Source: Isoetes taiwanensis (Eukaryota > Streptophyta > Lycopodiopsida > Isoetales > Isoetaceae). Taken from it: a stretch of 64,000 nucleotides of DNA. This document shows positions 42,576 to 53,928 of this stretch, one piece after another (the stretch's first letter is position 1; every line of letters begins with the position of its first letter). The position numbers were made by a program, and so were the translations under genes. The notes under the pieces are model-generated. The model saw only the letters and a program-made list of their open reading frames with translations. It ran no database searches and was not told where the DNA came from. The stretch lies in contig JAJEKV010000031.1 in NCBI GenBank assembly GCA_021234155.1, positions 7,330,748 through 7,394,747 of the forward strand, in the 5' to 3' direction.

Positions 42576-44789
42576 AATCTAGGTATGAGGGCCTTTATTG
42601 GGCCAGGAGAACAGGTCAAGGCATTGCCTATCTTAAGCTTGACTTTGCCAAAGCTTATGATAGTGTCTGTTGGGAGTTCTTGTCTGCCATGATGTTAGCG
42701 TTGGGCTGTGGTCCACGCTTTACAGAGACAGTCATGAAGCTGCATAGGTCAGCACGGGCTACGGTGGTGTGCCAGGGTGAACCCTCCGCCTTTTTCTCCT
42801 TAGGCAGAGGGGTGCGTCAGGGTGCCCTTTGGCACCATTTTTGTTTACGATTGTGGCGGAGGCACTGTCTCAGTTGTTTTTTGCTGCAGTGGAGGAGGGG
42901 GTGGTGGATGGGCTTCGGATGCAGGATGGTAGTCAGCAGATTATTAACCAGTTCGCCGATGACACTTTTCTCTTCTTGGTGGCAGAAGAGAGGAATTTGC
43001 GGAATGTGAAGGGTTTGCTGGATACTTTCTCCTTGGCCTCAGGCATTCTTCTGAATTGGGGCAAATGCTCCGCATTATGGGCCCAGTTGACTCCGCCTCC
43101 CCCTTGTTTGGCTCTATTCCCTTGGAAGGTGCTTCCAGGTAATGTGTGTACTAAGCTGTTGGGTATTCCCTTTGGAGGGGATGTTTCCATGGGGAGGGTG
43201 TGGGATGAGATTTTGCAGGGGTTGCAGAAACACCTCAATTGGTGGAAGGGTAGCAAGTTGTCCATGGCAGGTAGGATCACTATTGCCAAGTCAGTACTTT
43301 GTAGCACTCATGTGTATACAGCATCTGCGATGTTAGCTCCTGAGGGTAAGATACAGGCTTTGGATAAGATTGTTCGAAATTTTGTGTGGGGCGGGGATGA
43401 TGAAGGGGCGGTTGTTAAAGTGGCTTGGTGGAAGTGTCTCCCCCCCCGGGAGGATGGGGGCTTGGCCATTCTGGATTTGGCACTGCATAGTAAGGTGTTG
43501 GTCTCTAAGTTTATTTGGAGCATTACTCGGGATGGAGCATCTTCTCCCCAGTGCGGCACTATTGTGGCAATCTCTTCGCCATTGTGTGGCATTTGGAAAG
43601 TCGTGCATGCATGTAGAGTTGCCACAGGCACCGCTATGGTCTCCGGCCTTTCCCACATGCATCCCCTTTTCTCACGGGGGTGTTGCGGGCTTGGGATCAC
43701 GCGTCGTGTGCTCTTCCAAATAGATTATGCCTCGGTTTATCACCACTCTTCTCCTTTCTTGTGGGTTCCTCTACCCCTGCGTACTTGTCCTTGGTCTGCC
43801 ACTTGTGCATGCTCTGACGGGAGCCTTGAGCCCGTTGAGGCGAAGCTCGCCAGTTTGTGCTCACCTTGGAGGATTGGTATTGGGATGGTCAGGCTAGCCG
43901 TGGGGAGTTCTTCGAGCTCGCTTTACCTGAAGGACGTGGACCAAGCTATCACGGGAACAAGTGGCGGGGTATTCCGCTACACATACCTATAGTCCCTCGG
44001 GGTGATGTGGTGGTGCAGGTTTGGAAGGTTCATCCGGATGTTGTATCTTCTTGTTTTGTGCGGTCTTGTTACCGGTGTTGGCTATTCATGACACTCTGCC
44101 CCCTCGGGCAAGTGGTCTCTGCGCAGCTTCCTGTTCTCGATGGCTTTCGGTTTGGGCGTGGACATGGAGCTCACTTCCCCACCGAAGGTTCGGTGCTTCG
44201 TGGCGGTGGTGCACCGCCAGATCGGGTGAATGTCCTTGTGAGTCGGTTTAGGCGGGTGTGAGCCCTCTTTGCCCTTGTTGTGGCCTTCATCGTGAGACCG
44301 TGGAGCATTGTGCGGTTTTATGCCCTCACTTGCAGGTTGCCTGGGATTGGGTCAGGGCTCTGTTTCAGGTGAGATTGAATAGCCAACAATTGCTGCTTCA
44401 TGTATATCCTGGTGCCTGGCCGCTCGTACGGCAGCAAGCCTTGCATCTGTGCGTGGCTTGGTTGGTGTGGTTGATTTGGAAGCGGCGGCGGTTGTGGATC
44501 TTTCAGGGGATTCAGCAGCCTGCAGCCTCTCTGATTCCTCGACTCAGGTACAAGCTATTTCAAAGCTTTTTGATGTTCCCGGGATTAGTAGAGCGGAAGT
44601 TTTCCATTTGGCGGGACTTCTTGGGTGTGGTAGATGGTGATGCCCAGTTTGTACAGCAGTAGAGTTGCAGTTGTTGTGGAGTGTCGAGGTATCACTGTCT
44701 CTTTGGGGCAGTTCTCCTTCCTCCTCACTTGCTTTGTAACATTACCATTCTTTTAATATATTGCTGACACAGTTCTTCAAAAAAAAAAA
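42576..44789 (+). mobile_element. 5'-truncated plant L1 retrotransposon
   Basis: L1-type ORF2 from mid reverse transcriptase to the 3' end: IAYLKLDFAKAYDSVCWEFL, then after a one-base loss in GVRQG(C)PL the blocks APFLFTIVAEALSQLFF and INQFADDTFLFLVA (intact F-A-D-D), followed by GILLNWGKCSA, WKGSKLSMAGRITIAKSVL, KIVRNFVWGG and a zinc-binding CPCCGLHRETVEHCAVLCPH. It ends in about ten A. It is inserted in array unit 4; the 5' junction carries a 14-base duplicate of adjacent target (aaatctaggtatg), typical of truncated integration. Confidence 0.9.
42829..43992 (+). CDS. L1 reverse transcriptase, central part
   Basis: A 387-codon frame. It contains the catalytic FADD and the conserved thumb and linker blocks named for the element. 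The start is a frameshift point, not a real initiator: the preceding block GVRQG continues in another frame. The frame is lost around 43900, and the zinc-binding region lies in a further frame at 44258-44662. The copy cannot make a complete ORF2. Confidence 0.85.
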   Translation: MAPFLFTIVAEALSQLFFAAVEEGVVDGLRMQDGSQQIINQFADDTFLFLVAEERNLRNVKGLLDTFSLASGILLNWGKCSALWAQLTPPPPCLALFPWKVLPGNVCTKLLGIPFGGDVSMGRVWDEILQGLQKHLNWWKGSKLSMAGRITIAKSVLCSTHVYTASAMLAPEGKIQALDKIVRNFVWGGDDEGAVVKVAWWKCLPPREDGGLAILDLALHSKVLVSKFIWSITRDGASSPQCGTIVAISSPLCGIWKVVHACRVATGTAMVSGLSHMHPLFSRGCCGLGITRRVLFQIDYASVYHHSSPFLWVPLPLRTCPWSATCACSDGSLEPVEAKLASLCSPWRIGIGMVRLAVGSSSSSLYLKDVDQAITGTSGGVFRYTYL

Positions 44790-45832
44790 TACAAAGAAAG
44801 TACTTGCTGCCATAAAATTACAGCTCTTAGAAAAAATGGCATAACTCTCTGTAGGAAGCTCTGTTTTTCTATTAATTATATGTTTCAGAAACGGCAACAT
44901 ATGCTCTACCATTTCAAGTAAAAACAGTCTGATTTAAAAAAAATTGCTGCATCAAGAATTGATTTCCGGAATCAGACCTAAATGCCCTTACCGCTTTCAA
45001 ATGAAAGTTTGTGATCCAAAACTTTATTCCTAAGATCTGTAGCCACATAACAAGATGATTTAGGGAACAAAAGGCCACACCTGAGAAGTGTTCTTGATGT
45101 GGGCTTTGTCCAAAAAAAAGCTGGTTTATATCGATCCATAGCGCCTCATCATGCTAAAGCTGCAGCTTTTGCTATGCATCGGCAAGGTTTGTGCCATCCT
45201 GATCATAGTCCTTATGACATGAAGCGACAAGAAGGCGCTCTCCTTGTTTGCCGTTGAAGAGAAGAAAGGATGCCACAATGGTGATAACTACCTCCATTAT
45301 CAGCCATAAAATAGACATGTCTTTTTTATAATATAAATATAAAATTTCAAACCTACATGGTCCATTTTTGCAAATGACATTTGAGTCCCATAAAATATTC
45401 TAATTTGTACAATTGAACGTGCTTTCTCTTGTGAAAATGAATGCATGCAACCATTTTCTAAAAGTGAGACACTTGGCAAACATGCCATGCCATCCCATAA
45501 TTAAAAAGTAAGTGCTTTTCTATAAATTTGACATACCTTGTTCTAAGGTCTCATAAGATCAAACTGATGCGATCTATTAAGCAATAGGGTCAACATACAA
45601 TGTTTTCAAATAGTAGTATCTATGTATTCCAATATTATTCCCAAACATAAGAGAAATAAGAAAAGAATAACATTTTGGAGCCAAACGTGCACAACAAGTT
45701 TTGAAAATGTGCACAACATGTTTTGAAAATATGGCACATGCTCCACCACGTACCTGCTTGACCATGCATAGCATGCATGTAGCCATCTTGGAATATCATT
45801 TAATCACCAAAAAAAAAAAAAAAAAAAAAAAA

Positions 45833-46275
45833 GTGATTTGCTAAGCTTACCTTCATCTTACATGTTGCATGTACATTCTTTGCTTTATCTGAAGATGAGA
45901 GACCGATTACAGATTGTACCTAAAGCTCTAAGCAACTTATTACTTGAAATTCACTACCTAGAATCTGCCATCATGCATTAGAGCTTTTATTTTGCAGATG
46001 ACGGATGAAATCTACCACAAATATTTCAAGTATCAAGAGATTTCCTTGCCCTAAAGCCTAATGACCAGAAGACTAGTAATGGCGAATCCATAGCTCTTAC
46101 TCCTCGAAGATGTCAAAAACTTGGCTAAAGTCTCACCCAGCGTGCTGCACAAATTAGGCAAACCCTGAACTGATCGCCCAAGGGTCACACAAAATGCTGG
46201 CTAATGTTTTTTTTCCACCATCTTTTAAACCCCCCTCCCCCCCTCCCGGGGGCCCCTTTTTTAACAATATTCTAA
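45833..46275. other. No gene recognised
   Basis: Unique sequence between the array and the LINE. Near 46230-46262 it has homopolymer-rich C, G and T runs. Nothing else is seen in it. Confidence 0.5.
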
Positions 46276-46293
46276 TCTCGTCGGCTGAACATT

Positions 46294-46857
46294 GTGGTTC
46301 GGGGCTTGCCTGAAGAACAGGGGGAAGATCTACCAGCTAAGCTCAATGCCCTAGTGTTGGCAAGGCTCCAATTGCAGTACTTGACAGTGAGGAACCCGAC
46401 CAGAGTCGGCGGGCCAAACATGAGACCCCCACTAGTTAAATTTACCGTGCTCGACCAGGCATCGAAGACGTTGATGTTTCAACGTGCTAGTCGTTTGAAG
46501 GGGACATCGGTATACTTAGACATGGATCTGACCCCGGCTCAACAGAAGGAGAGGCAAGAGGAGTTTGCAAAGATTCGACAGGTAAGGCAGGCAGGGGGAT
46601 CGGCAGGCCTGATTAATGGCAAGATGAAGGTATTTGTGCCGCCACGGCCAACAATGGCAGAAACGGCGACCAGCGGGCCAAGCACTTCTGGATCCCCCAC
46701 CTCCAGAATGGCAGATCACACACAACAGCCAGGACCAAGTACCCGGGCACCACCCACAGCAGCGGAGCCAGATAGGAGAGCCCCGACACCTGCCAATGGC
46801 CCAACTCCTGCAGTCTCCATAGGGACTGGGATAGGGCAGTCACCACAGATGGCATAG
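46294..46857 (+). CDS. LINE ORF1 protein, N-terminally truncated
   Basis: The reading begins LNIVVRGLPEEQGEDLPAKL upstream of the first Met. It continues RPPLVKFTVLDQASKTLMFQ and LKGTSVYLDMDLTPAQQKER, the pattern of L1-type ORF1 nucleic-acid-binding proteins (RRM plus C-terminal domain). It ends in a long Pro/Thr/Ala/Ser-rich tail and stops at 46857. The N-terminus, normally a coiled coil, is missing because the LINE is 5'-truncated. Confidence 0.75.
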   Translation: MVRGLPEEQGEDLPAKLNALVLARLQLQYLTVRNPTRVGGPNMRPPLVKFTVLDQASKTLMFQRASRLKGTSVYLDMDLTPAQQKERQEEFAKIRQVRQAGGSAGLINGKMKVFVPPRPTMAETATSGPSTSGSPTSRMADHTQQPGPSTRAPPTAAEPDRRAPTPANGPTPAVSIGTGIGQSPQMA

Positions 46858-47463
46858 GAAGAGTGCCTTTGAATTGTATCATGGAACTATAGGGGATTCC
46901 CCTGGAAGCGAGGCGAGGGCATTGCTGAAGTTGTTACAGGCATGGACATCATCTTCTTGCAAGAGACATGGGAATATAGTGGTCATCTGTTACCAGACAT
47001 CCCAGGGTACCATCATTTCTCACTGGCTAATGAGCGCCATGGCAAGCGAGGGTATGAAGGAGTCCGTGCTACTTCAAAGATGCTATAGCATCCATAGTCT
47101 CGCTCCACAAGGCTGATAGACTCAACCGCTACCTGTGGATACAAGTGCTGCATCCTCACCATTGCCCACTGTTTATTGCAGGATGTTATATACCCTATGA
47201 AACTTCTAAGTTCTACAGGATTCATCAGGCAGATATAGATGTGTATATGCCCTATAGGGAACTGTATGATGACATAGAGCAGTATCGCCAAGAGGGTCAT
47301 GTGTTTTTATTAGGAGATTTCAATGCACGTACGACACAGTGCGGGAAATGCTGACTTCAACCCACTTTGGCTAGAGACAGGTGCATCCCAGCATACAAGA
47401 CGGTCCCCGGATATAGTCTCTAGAGCCTTTGGAAAAGAGTTGGTCCAGCTCTGCCAGATCTTT

Positions 47464-47471
47464 GACATGGT
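47464..47471. repeat. Target-site duplication, left (GACATGGT)
   Basis: GACATGGT immediately before the transposon. An identical copy follows the right end at 52797-52804. In the intact LINE these eight bases occur once and encode DMV. Confidence 0.95.
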
Positions 47472-47485
47472 CCCGGGGGGTTCAC

Positions 47486-47498
47486 CTCTATATAAGGG
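47486..47498 (+). promoter_or_regulatory. TATA-like box inside the left terminus
   Basis: ctctatataagg lies directly inside the left inverted terminus of both transposon copies (also at 53943). It could drive transcription of the small gene about 580 bases downstream. Inferred only from sequence. Confidence 0.35.
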
Positions 47499-48072
47499 GC
47501 ATATGGTATGTGCGTGCATCAAGTCAGGAGAAACCCCTCTGTATACAGCTGACCCTCCATAGAAACCCCTATGTATACGGTCCCATACTGTCGAAGAATC
47601 ATACCCGATTCCATACTTTTACACCCAGTCTAAGCTCTTCTTGCCCTACCCTCAACCTTATTTTTACGTCCGAATTTAATTCATGTATCCTACCCTCTAC
47701 CGTATTTTTACATCCAGTCCGCAAATGTTGCATCCAGTCAGTATTTAGGGTTCTTCGTGGCGCCATTTGAGTTCAATGGTCACTCCAGAAAATAAGAAAG
47801 AAATACGCCTGGAATTTTATTTATTTTAATTAAATCGATTTTAGGATGACATCATAACGAAATTCATTATTGATTATTGAATAATGAATTTAAATTAATT
47901 ATTGGTCATGATTTTATTTTCGGGCACGTCTTTTAAGGACGTCATTATGGTGAACTTCGCCATGCAGCTGCCGCCAATGATCGAAGCTCATTCCCTCTAG
48001 CGCCTATTCCTCTCCTTCTCCCGATCCGACACTCCTTCTCCCGATCCGCCTATTCCTCTCCCACATTCGACA

Positions 48073-48390
48073 ATGGCGCGGATTAAGACCACCTCCCGGT
48101 TGCCCACTGAAGAATCCGTGGGCTCTGCTCCACCGAAGGAAGAGGCCGCGCCTGAGGAAGAGGCCGCACCTGAGGAAGAGGCGAAGGGCACTAAGCTGAA
48201 GGTTGTCGCGAAATTTTCCTGCATGGAAGTGGTGCACATGCAAGATCATGGAGCTCATATCACTGAAAAAGTTCAGCAATGGGTTGATCGGGTGACTCCT
48301 GCAGATGAGCGGCTTTTGGAAATGAAAATCCGTGCAAGAGGGAACAATCTGTATGTGCTGCTTAGGATGCCACCTCCGGGCAGTCGGTGA
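48073..48390 (+). CDS. Intact 105-residue transposon-borne small protein
   Basis: ATG at 48073 follows a pyrimidine-rich leader. The protein starts MARIKTTSRLPTEESVGSAP, has an Ala/Glu repeat (two copies of EEAAPEEEAAPE-like sequence), then LKVVAKFSCMEVVHMQDHGA, QQWVDRVTPADERLLEMKIR and a C-terminus LYVLLRMPPPGSR. It is acidic in the middle and basic at both ends. There is no membrane segment and no known domain. The second copy at 4354-4678 keeps the same motifs despite much divergence, so the protein has been under selection. As both copies neighbour transposase-like genes, an accessory role in transposition or its regulation is my inference. Confidence 0.7.
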   Translation: MARIKTTSRLPTEESVGSAPPKEEAAPEEEAAPEEEAKGTKLKVVAKFSCMEVVHMQDHGAHITEKVQQWVDRVTPADERLLEMKIRARGNNLYVLLRMPPPGSR

Positions 48391-49205
48391 AGCGCCTCCG
48401 TTAGTCTGACCTCCGTTCCCGCCTCCGTTATTCTGATATCCGCTAAGTTGTGCCCCGGGTTATGCCTCCAGGACGTCATTAATAATAGCTTAGGTTTTTT
48501 TATTTGCCATACGAAATATCCCTGAACTTGTTTTGTAAAGCTCCTGATCTGTTGTTTTTTTTGTAAAGCTCCTGATCTGATCTGTTTAGGACTGCTTTGT
48601 TTTGTAAATGGCCATGAAAACAGGGATGTAAACTGCCATGCGCAGGTGTGAACCTTCCTTTTTGTAAAGTATGTTATTATAATATGAATATGAAGCAGTT
48701 TCAGACATTGTTCTTATGTTTTACTTTGTCTCTTAATATGTTTCTTTTATGTAATGTTATTAACCGAAATCAGACTTCAAACATTGTATGCTTTGTTCTT
48801 TCTAAAGTATGATTTTGATTATGTCTTATTGTCTTCACGTCATGCCCTTAAAGTAGATTGTAGGGTAACAGTATCTGCTGTTTTGGAAGCATTTTATTAT
48901 GCTTCTGTAAATGTTGCAGAAATAAATCATGGAGTAATGGAATCAAAAAGGCTTAAAGCACACCTAACTAACTAGTTCCACAAGCAACCAGTAGCCACTG
49001 TTTATTGCATTCAAAGTAAAGTTTAAACAAGATCACAGTTTCCAGCGTACAATGCATTAAGTAAAGCAAAGCAAATAGAACATGCACGAGATTTATACAA
49101 AGCAGAAAAGTGCTCTTAAACTTAAACTGTTGAAATGGTAGCTTTAATCATAAATGATCATTGATAAAGTAGTTCACAAATATCTGGCTGAACCTTATGA
49201 ACTCC

Positions 49206-52194
49206 CTAGACCTTCTGCTTGCCCTTGTCACCTACAAAAAAAAATGAAAGAGAAGAGACGGTTTAGTAGCGAATTCAACCATTTGAAGACGTCTAATTTA
49301 ATATTACCCTACCAATGTTACGTTCACGGACAAACTTATTCAGGCAGACTCTGTCATTATCATGCAGATGGTAAATGTTTTTGGCAGGTTCATATCTTAA
49401 AGATGCAAGAGATATGATAGACTCGAGGTCTATAAGTCGATTATCGGCCAGATCATAAGTAAACCAAGTGGACTTGCCGTCCTTGCTGCAATGTTTACTG
49501 TAATATGCCAGATTTAATTGAACTTCAAAAGACGGGCGTTTAACTAAGTCCACGGGCTCCCTACTCTCTTTCCATGCACTGCCAGATTTCCTCCTCATGC
49601 TAAGTACCCTACCAAGATACCAAACCTTATGAATTGCAGCAGATTTGTTCCTTTTTCTCGCTGAAGCTTGTCTGGTTTGTGGTGCCACCGCTGATTCCAC
49701 TGGTTCTTCGAAGTACACTGCACAATCTGTCCCAATGCCGAGCAGAGTTTGTGCATCAACATTACTTTCTTCAATAGAATATACCATAGTCTTAACCCTC
49801 GTCAACCTGTCCTTCGATAGCCACGGATTCCCATTCAAATGACTCACTATAGTTGACTTGAAGATTTTCTTACCTTCCATAACAACATGCCAAGAAACAT
49901 CAGATGGCTTCCTCCTCTCGCATTCATCTAACATTTCGTCAAACACATGTCGTAATTCAGACCTGGCCACATCATCCTCACTAACTACCTCGTTCCTTTG
50001 ATCTTCACCTTCAATCTCCATGTTCTCTTCCGTGGCATCGGTCTCATCTCCCAATGTGGTAGAGCTCAGGTCTACCACACGACTACTATGAAACCAATCT
50101 TCGGCCTTCCATGGCTCACTAAACCAGCCATCATTCTCCTCAATTGTAATGCCAACGCTTGTACACAATGCTTGTGCAGCAGCAAGCCCTTCCTTTAAGG
50201 CCTCGATAATCTTGTCATCCGTATCCACGCCATCAGTCCGCAAGGTTACAGGTGAGCACATCCCCATTGGTATCTACCTTCTTTTCTAACTCTTCCCAAA
50301 TGTGTTCTTGCTTAGCATGTGCTGCAGGAAACAGGAGGGTAGTGGCTGCTTGAAACTCTGAAATATGATTGAGAGCAGAGGCACTCTCCAACAAGTCTGC
50401 CCCGTCATAGGCTCTTTCGTTACGCACCATGCCACCGACTTTAGAGAAGAAGTTCTCACATACGTCTGATCCCGTGCACTGTAAGGGCAACTCTAAATGC
50501 CCGAATTCTGAACTAAAATACTTTATTAGCAAAGACAAAGAAAATGGCATGACAATTGCACGTCTATAAAGGTTTCCCGACTAATGAAGTTCTTACTCAA
50601 CGAATGCGTGCTGTGCTTCGTCAACCACAGCCTCCAAAGCCTGTTATGCACCTAAAGTTTTAAAGATAATACCAGATTGAAAGTAGCAAACAGGATTCCA
50701 GCTCACCTAAAGAAGAAGGACACCGTTGCAGCAGCTTTAATCCTAGCCCTCAAGTCCAAAGTAGGTGAGAGGAAGATGTCAATATATGATGCCACGACTT
50801 CCAAATAAACTTTGGTGCCCAAATTCCGCATTGGTGGGCCTGCAGAACCATTGCTTAGTTCGTCCAAGCATTGCTGAACCTTTCTAGAAGCAAGGCGTTG
50901 CGCAGCCCTCCAGTTTTGCCGATCCTGGCGCTTCACGTCTCCAAGTTGCAGCCCATGCTTCCCTTGGCATAACTCAAAGACATGGTGTATGTCATTGAGA
51001 GTCACTAACTCGTTCCCTAAGTACAACCTTCCCTAACTTCTAACAAATAAAATAGAGGTTACCTCTTGCAAAAAAAGAATGCAATTTTCCTTGTTGCGGG
51101 TCTGCTTCAGCCCATTTCTTCGGCCTGCCACCTCTTGCTGCTTGGTCACTTGACTCCTTACCTGTATTCATGACAGCATGCACGTGTCTCTTAGATAGAA
51201 TGTGATCTTTCATGTGGCCATTAAGACATCCAGTTCTTGGAAACAGTTCGAGAAGCCTTTCACACATGGCACAAACAACACGAATGTCATCAAGTTTAGC
51301 ATATCCACCAATGCTGCTCTCGTATAGCTTGAACACAACATCAAAAATTCTAGTTTCTTCTTGAAACTTTGCAATGGCAGCAGCTAATGTACTTTCTACT
51401 AGAGTTTGATTCTCCTTGCAAATGTCCAGCTCCTCCTCAACATTGCAAGACTGATCCTCCTTCTCCACACCCTGCTCTCCCTTCTCCTCACACTTGAGGT
51501 TGCGCTCGTAATTATCGGCATGACCCTTGGACTTCAAGTGGCTGCGTTCAAAGTTACACAAGGTGTCATCTCCACCTTTACCATAACGTTTCTCACATTC
51601 AAGACACCAAATAGCAAATACTGGTTTACCATGGGCATCATAAGAACACAATTCAAACCTGTCTTTTCGATTCTTTCGCTGCAGCTTTGAACTTAACTTC
51701 TTCAAAGCAACTTGCCATTTGGCAACATCAAACCTTGTTGCTAACTTGGATAGCAACCTATTCTTTGAAAAATTCAAATCTGATACATCATCTAAAAAGG
51801 CGGTATCTTCAACGAGAACAAGTTCATCATCATGATTTACCTCTTCATTGGTCTCCGCTCCTCGGCTGATATGATCACGTCTACCATCTCAAATTGAAGT
51901 TTTTGAGATGAAATGCTCTCAACAACAGTCCTGCCTTTTTTTGTGCGGGCTCTCCAACCACCTTGATAGTAACCTCGTCACCACAAACCTTAAACCTTAC
52001 CTCCTCTTTTGACGTGAAGGCCACTTCCCTATCTCCAAGAAATACAAATTCTTTCTCATCCTCCAAGAGTCTGGCCCCTGTCTTATTTCATTGCGGACAT
52101 CCAAGTAAGTGCATTCTTGGGACACCATCACGAGGCCAAGGTCAGCCACGATTCCACAACCTTCATTCACCTTAACAACTATCGCCCTTTCCAT
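49206..52194 (-). pseudogene. Transposase-like gene of copy 1 (BED-like fingers, ENFFSK)
   Basis: It starts MERAIVVKVNEGCGIVADLG at 52194. A zinc-finger region (51777-51058) has two C-x2-C-x18/19-H-x5-H fingers (CLECEKRYG...HLKSKGH and CAMCERLLE...HILSKRH), then GRPKKWAEADPQQ. Downstream are LYLGNELVTLNDIHHVFELC, LWRLWLTKHSTHSL, FIDVQLSCHF, and CTGSDVCENFFSKVGGM (ENFFSK at 50457-50440, a candidate catalytic Glu). After an acidic stretch comes a C-terminal domain with WFTYDLADNRLIDLESIISL. Introns are supported at 50702 (GTGAGC) and 49232-49290 (last exon GDKGKQKV then TAG). Frame changes near 52070, 51890, 50560 and 50290 suggest decay or unmodelled splicing. Confidence 0.65.
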
Positions 52195-52796
52195 TTTTTT
52201 TCAGCTGACACAAGCAAGGAAACAACAAAGTAATATTAGAGAGAGCTGCTTCAATTACGAATGTATAGCGTTACCGACATGCATGCACAAAACTGATCTT
52301 AACAGACCTTACTTAGATGCAAAAACCCTCTAAGAACCAGATTTCCACCACGGATCTCACAGAATGGAGGCCGAAATGGAGAAAGGGGAAGCTTGGCCTG
52401 CAAAAAAAACAGAGCATCAACAATGCAAATGGACTTTAAAATCAAATGCATCAACAATGGTTTATGCTGCTACTCTAACTACTTCCTAATCCGTTCATGA
52501 CTAAACTCTGTGCTAGATTTTTATGTGGCAGGGACGAAAAAACTTCAAAACATTACCTCCGAAACACCAAATCCTAAAACATTTTTCTGGCATGTGCGCT
52601 TCGGATTCAAACCCCTAAAACGTACTCTTACGGCTCAGCAGCTCCAAGAAATCCATCCCCGGACCATGGAAAATGCATACATCTGGGCGCCAAAACGTAT
52701 GAGCGCCCGCATGTATACGTACTATTTTTTTTCAAAAAAACCCCTCTCCCGTCCACGCACATGTATTCTACGGAATACATACGTGAACCCCCCGGG

Positions 52797-53928
52797 GACA
52801 TGGTGATCTGCAATGGTATGCTCAGATGGCCGCGATCAGAAGGCTTTACTTGCAGAAGCGACAAATGCGATGGTGGAGCCAGCATGGTGGACTATCTCCT
52901 AGCTCCAGTGCCAGAACTTGATATGATTAGAGATTTCGCGACAGGCACAAGAACGAGGGATGAAGAGACTTTGTCAGACCATTATCCACTTTATGTCACT
53001 TTGAATTGGAGACACTCAGTGGCGTGGCCACAAGATAGACAACGCTCTCGGGGCTTGGGATACACCCCGAACTATCGGAAGCAAGCAGAATATGAGGTTG
53101 CGCTTGAACGTGAGCTACAGGGGATTGATGCCCTCTATACATTGCATGATAAGTGTGAGTGGTTAGTGAAGGCCTTACTCGCAGCAGTCAGTGAATGCTT
53201 TGCAGCAAGAAAGCCCCCGCGAAGGGATACTGCGCAATTCCCTCAGAACCCCTCGTTTGAAGCCGAATGTAAGGCTCTAAAGAGCCAGCTACGCCCCATT
53301 TTAGATCCACAGCTCCGGCAATAGGCCATTAGGGACTATAAGGCATTCTTGAAATCCAAAAAGCATCGGTATATTGCAGAAAATCAGCAGCGCATGTTTG
53401 ATCTGCTGATGACTGAGCCAAAAGCCTTTTGGCATAGACTGCTGTATAAGAGGCATCAACCACCTGGCAATGTTACCTTAGACCAGTGGAGACAACGATT
53501 GGAGGAGTTGTATGACCCCCTAGGAGCGATCGCTGAGGTACCAGATCAGCTGGGAGAAACGCTACAGCTTTCAGAGGAGGACATCCACCAGGGTCTTAGA
53601 CATCTTGCTAATGGTAAAGCAAAGGACTTGCAAGGACTTCAGGCCGAGCTGTTGAAATGGGGTGGACCAGCTTTGCTAGGGCCTTTGACAGTGATAATCA
53701 ATCAGACCATTAGAGAGGGCCTCCCACAGGAATGGATGGTTAGCAAGGTCACCCCTATTCATAAGACGGGAAGTAGGGATGACTCCACCAACTACCGTAT
53801 GATCATGGTGAGCCCATTACTCGCAAAACTTCTAGCAGGTGTGCTGGAGAAGAAGTTAACGTAGTGGGCTGAGGAAATTGGAGTGCGTGCAGTTGGCCAG
53901 GCAGGTTTTCGCCCTGCCCACTCCACGA
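52797..53928 (+). mobile_element. LINE, middle segment
   Basis: It resumes in the same frame as the 5' segment after removal of the transposon: DMV then ICNGMLRWPRSEGF. It contains the endonuclease motif LSDHYPLYVTLN, a linker, and reverse-transcriptase block 0 and 1 sequences (HLANGKAKDLQGLQAELLKW, VTPIHKTGSRDDSTNYRMI). One TAG at 53322 and another at 53862 interrupt it. It ends in GQAGFRPAHST, where the second transposon is inserted. Confidence 0.85.
53921..53928. repeat. Target-site duplication, left (CTCCACGA)
   Basis: Identical to 56647-56654 beyond the right terminus of copy 2. The LINE reads AHST-ID across one copy. Confidence 0.95.

Larger units (their letters stand above)
41814..45832. 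repeat. Tandem array unit 4 (with L1 insertion), truncated
   Basis: It matches units 2-3 up to 42575 and again from 44790 to the poly(A) run near 45810, where the array stops. The hairpin segment that follows the poly(A) in units 1-3 is missing. A 2.2-kb L1 copy splits it. Confidence 0.9.
46276..47471 (+). mobile_element. LINE (host of transposon pair), 5' segment
   Basis: It holds the end of ORF1 and the start of an APE-type endonuclease: WNYRGFPWKRGEGIAEVV, MDIIFLQETWEYSG (catalytic Glu), and FLLGDFNAR near 47320. It breaks at 47472, where a DNA transposon is inserted after IFDMV. It continues at 52797. Internal stops and shifts (for example TAG near 47086) show decay. Confidence 0.85.
47472..52796. 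mobile_element. DNA transposon copy 1, 5325 bp, with transposase-like gene
   Basis: Perfect 14-bp inverted termini, CCCGGGGGGTTCAC (47472-47485) and GTGAACCCCCCGGG (52783-52796), with an 8-bp duplication of the LINE. Subterminal motifs aaacccctNtgtatac are repeated at the left. A CTATATAAGG box lies at 47489, just inside the terminus. Cargo: a plus-strand small gene (48073-48390) and a minus-strand transposase-like gene (52194-49206), convergent. Eight-base duplications and BED-like fingers recall hAT or P-type elements, but the core of the protein does not look like classical hAT. Confidence 0.92.

Noticed and set aside
31837-45832. CRISPR-like or LTR interpretation of the repeated units
   Set aside because: The units are ~2.65 kb, directly adjacent, without spacers, primer-binding sites or polymerase genes.
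47145-47770. Plus-strand frames crossing the LINE/transposon junction
   Set aside because: They run from LINE endonuclease into the transposon's non-coding left end. The same text recurs at 53883-54227 for the same reason.
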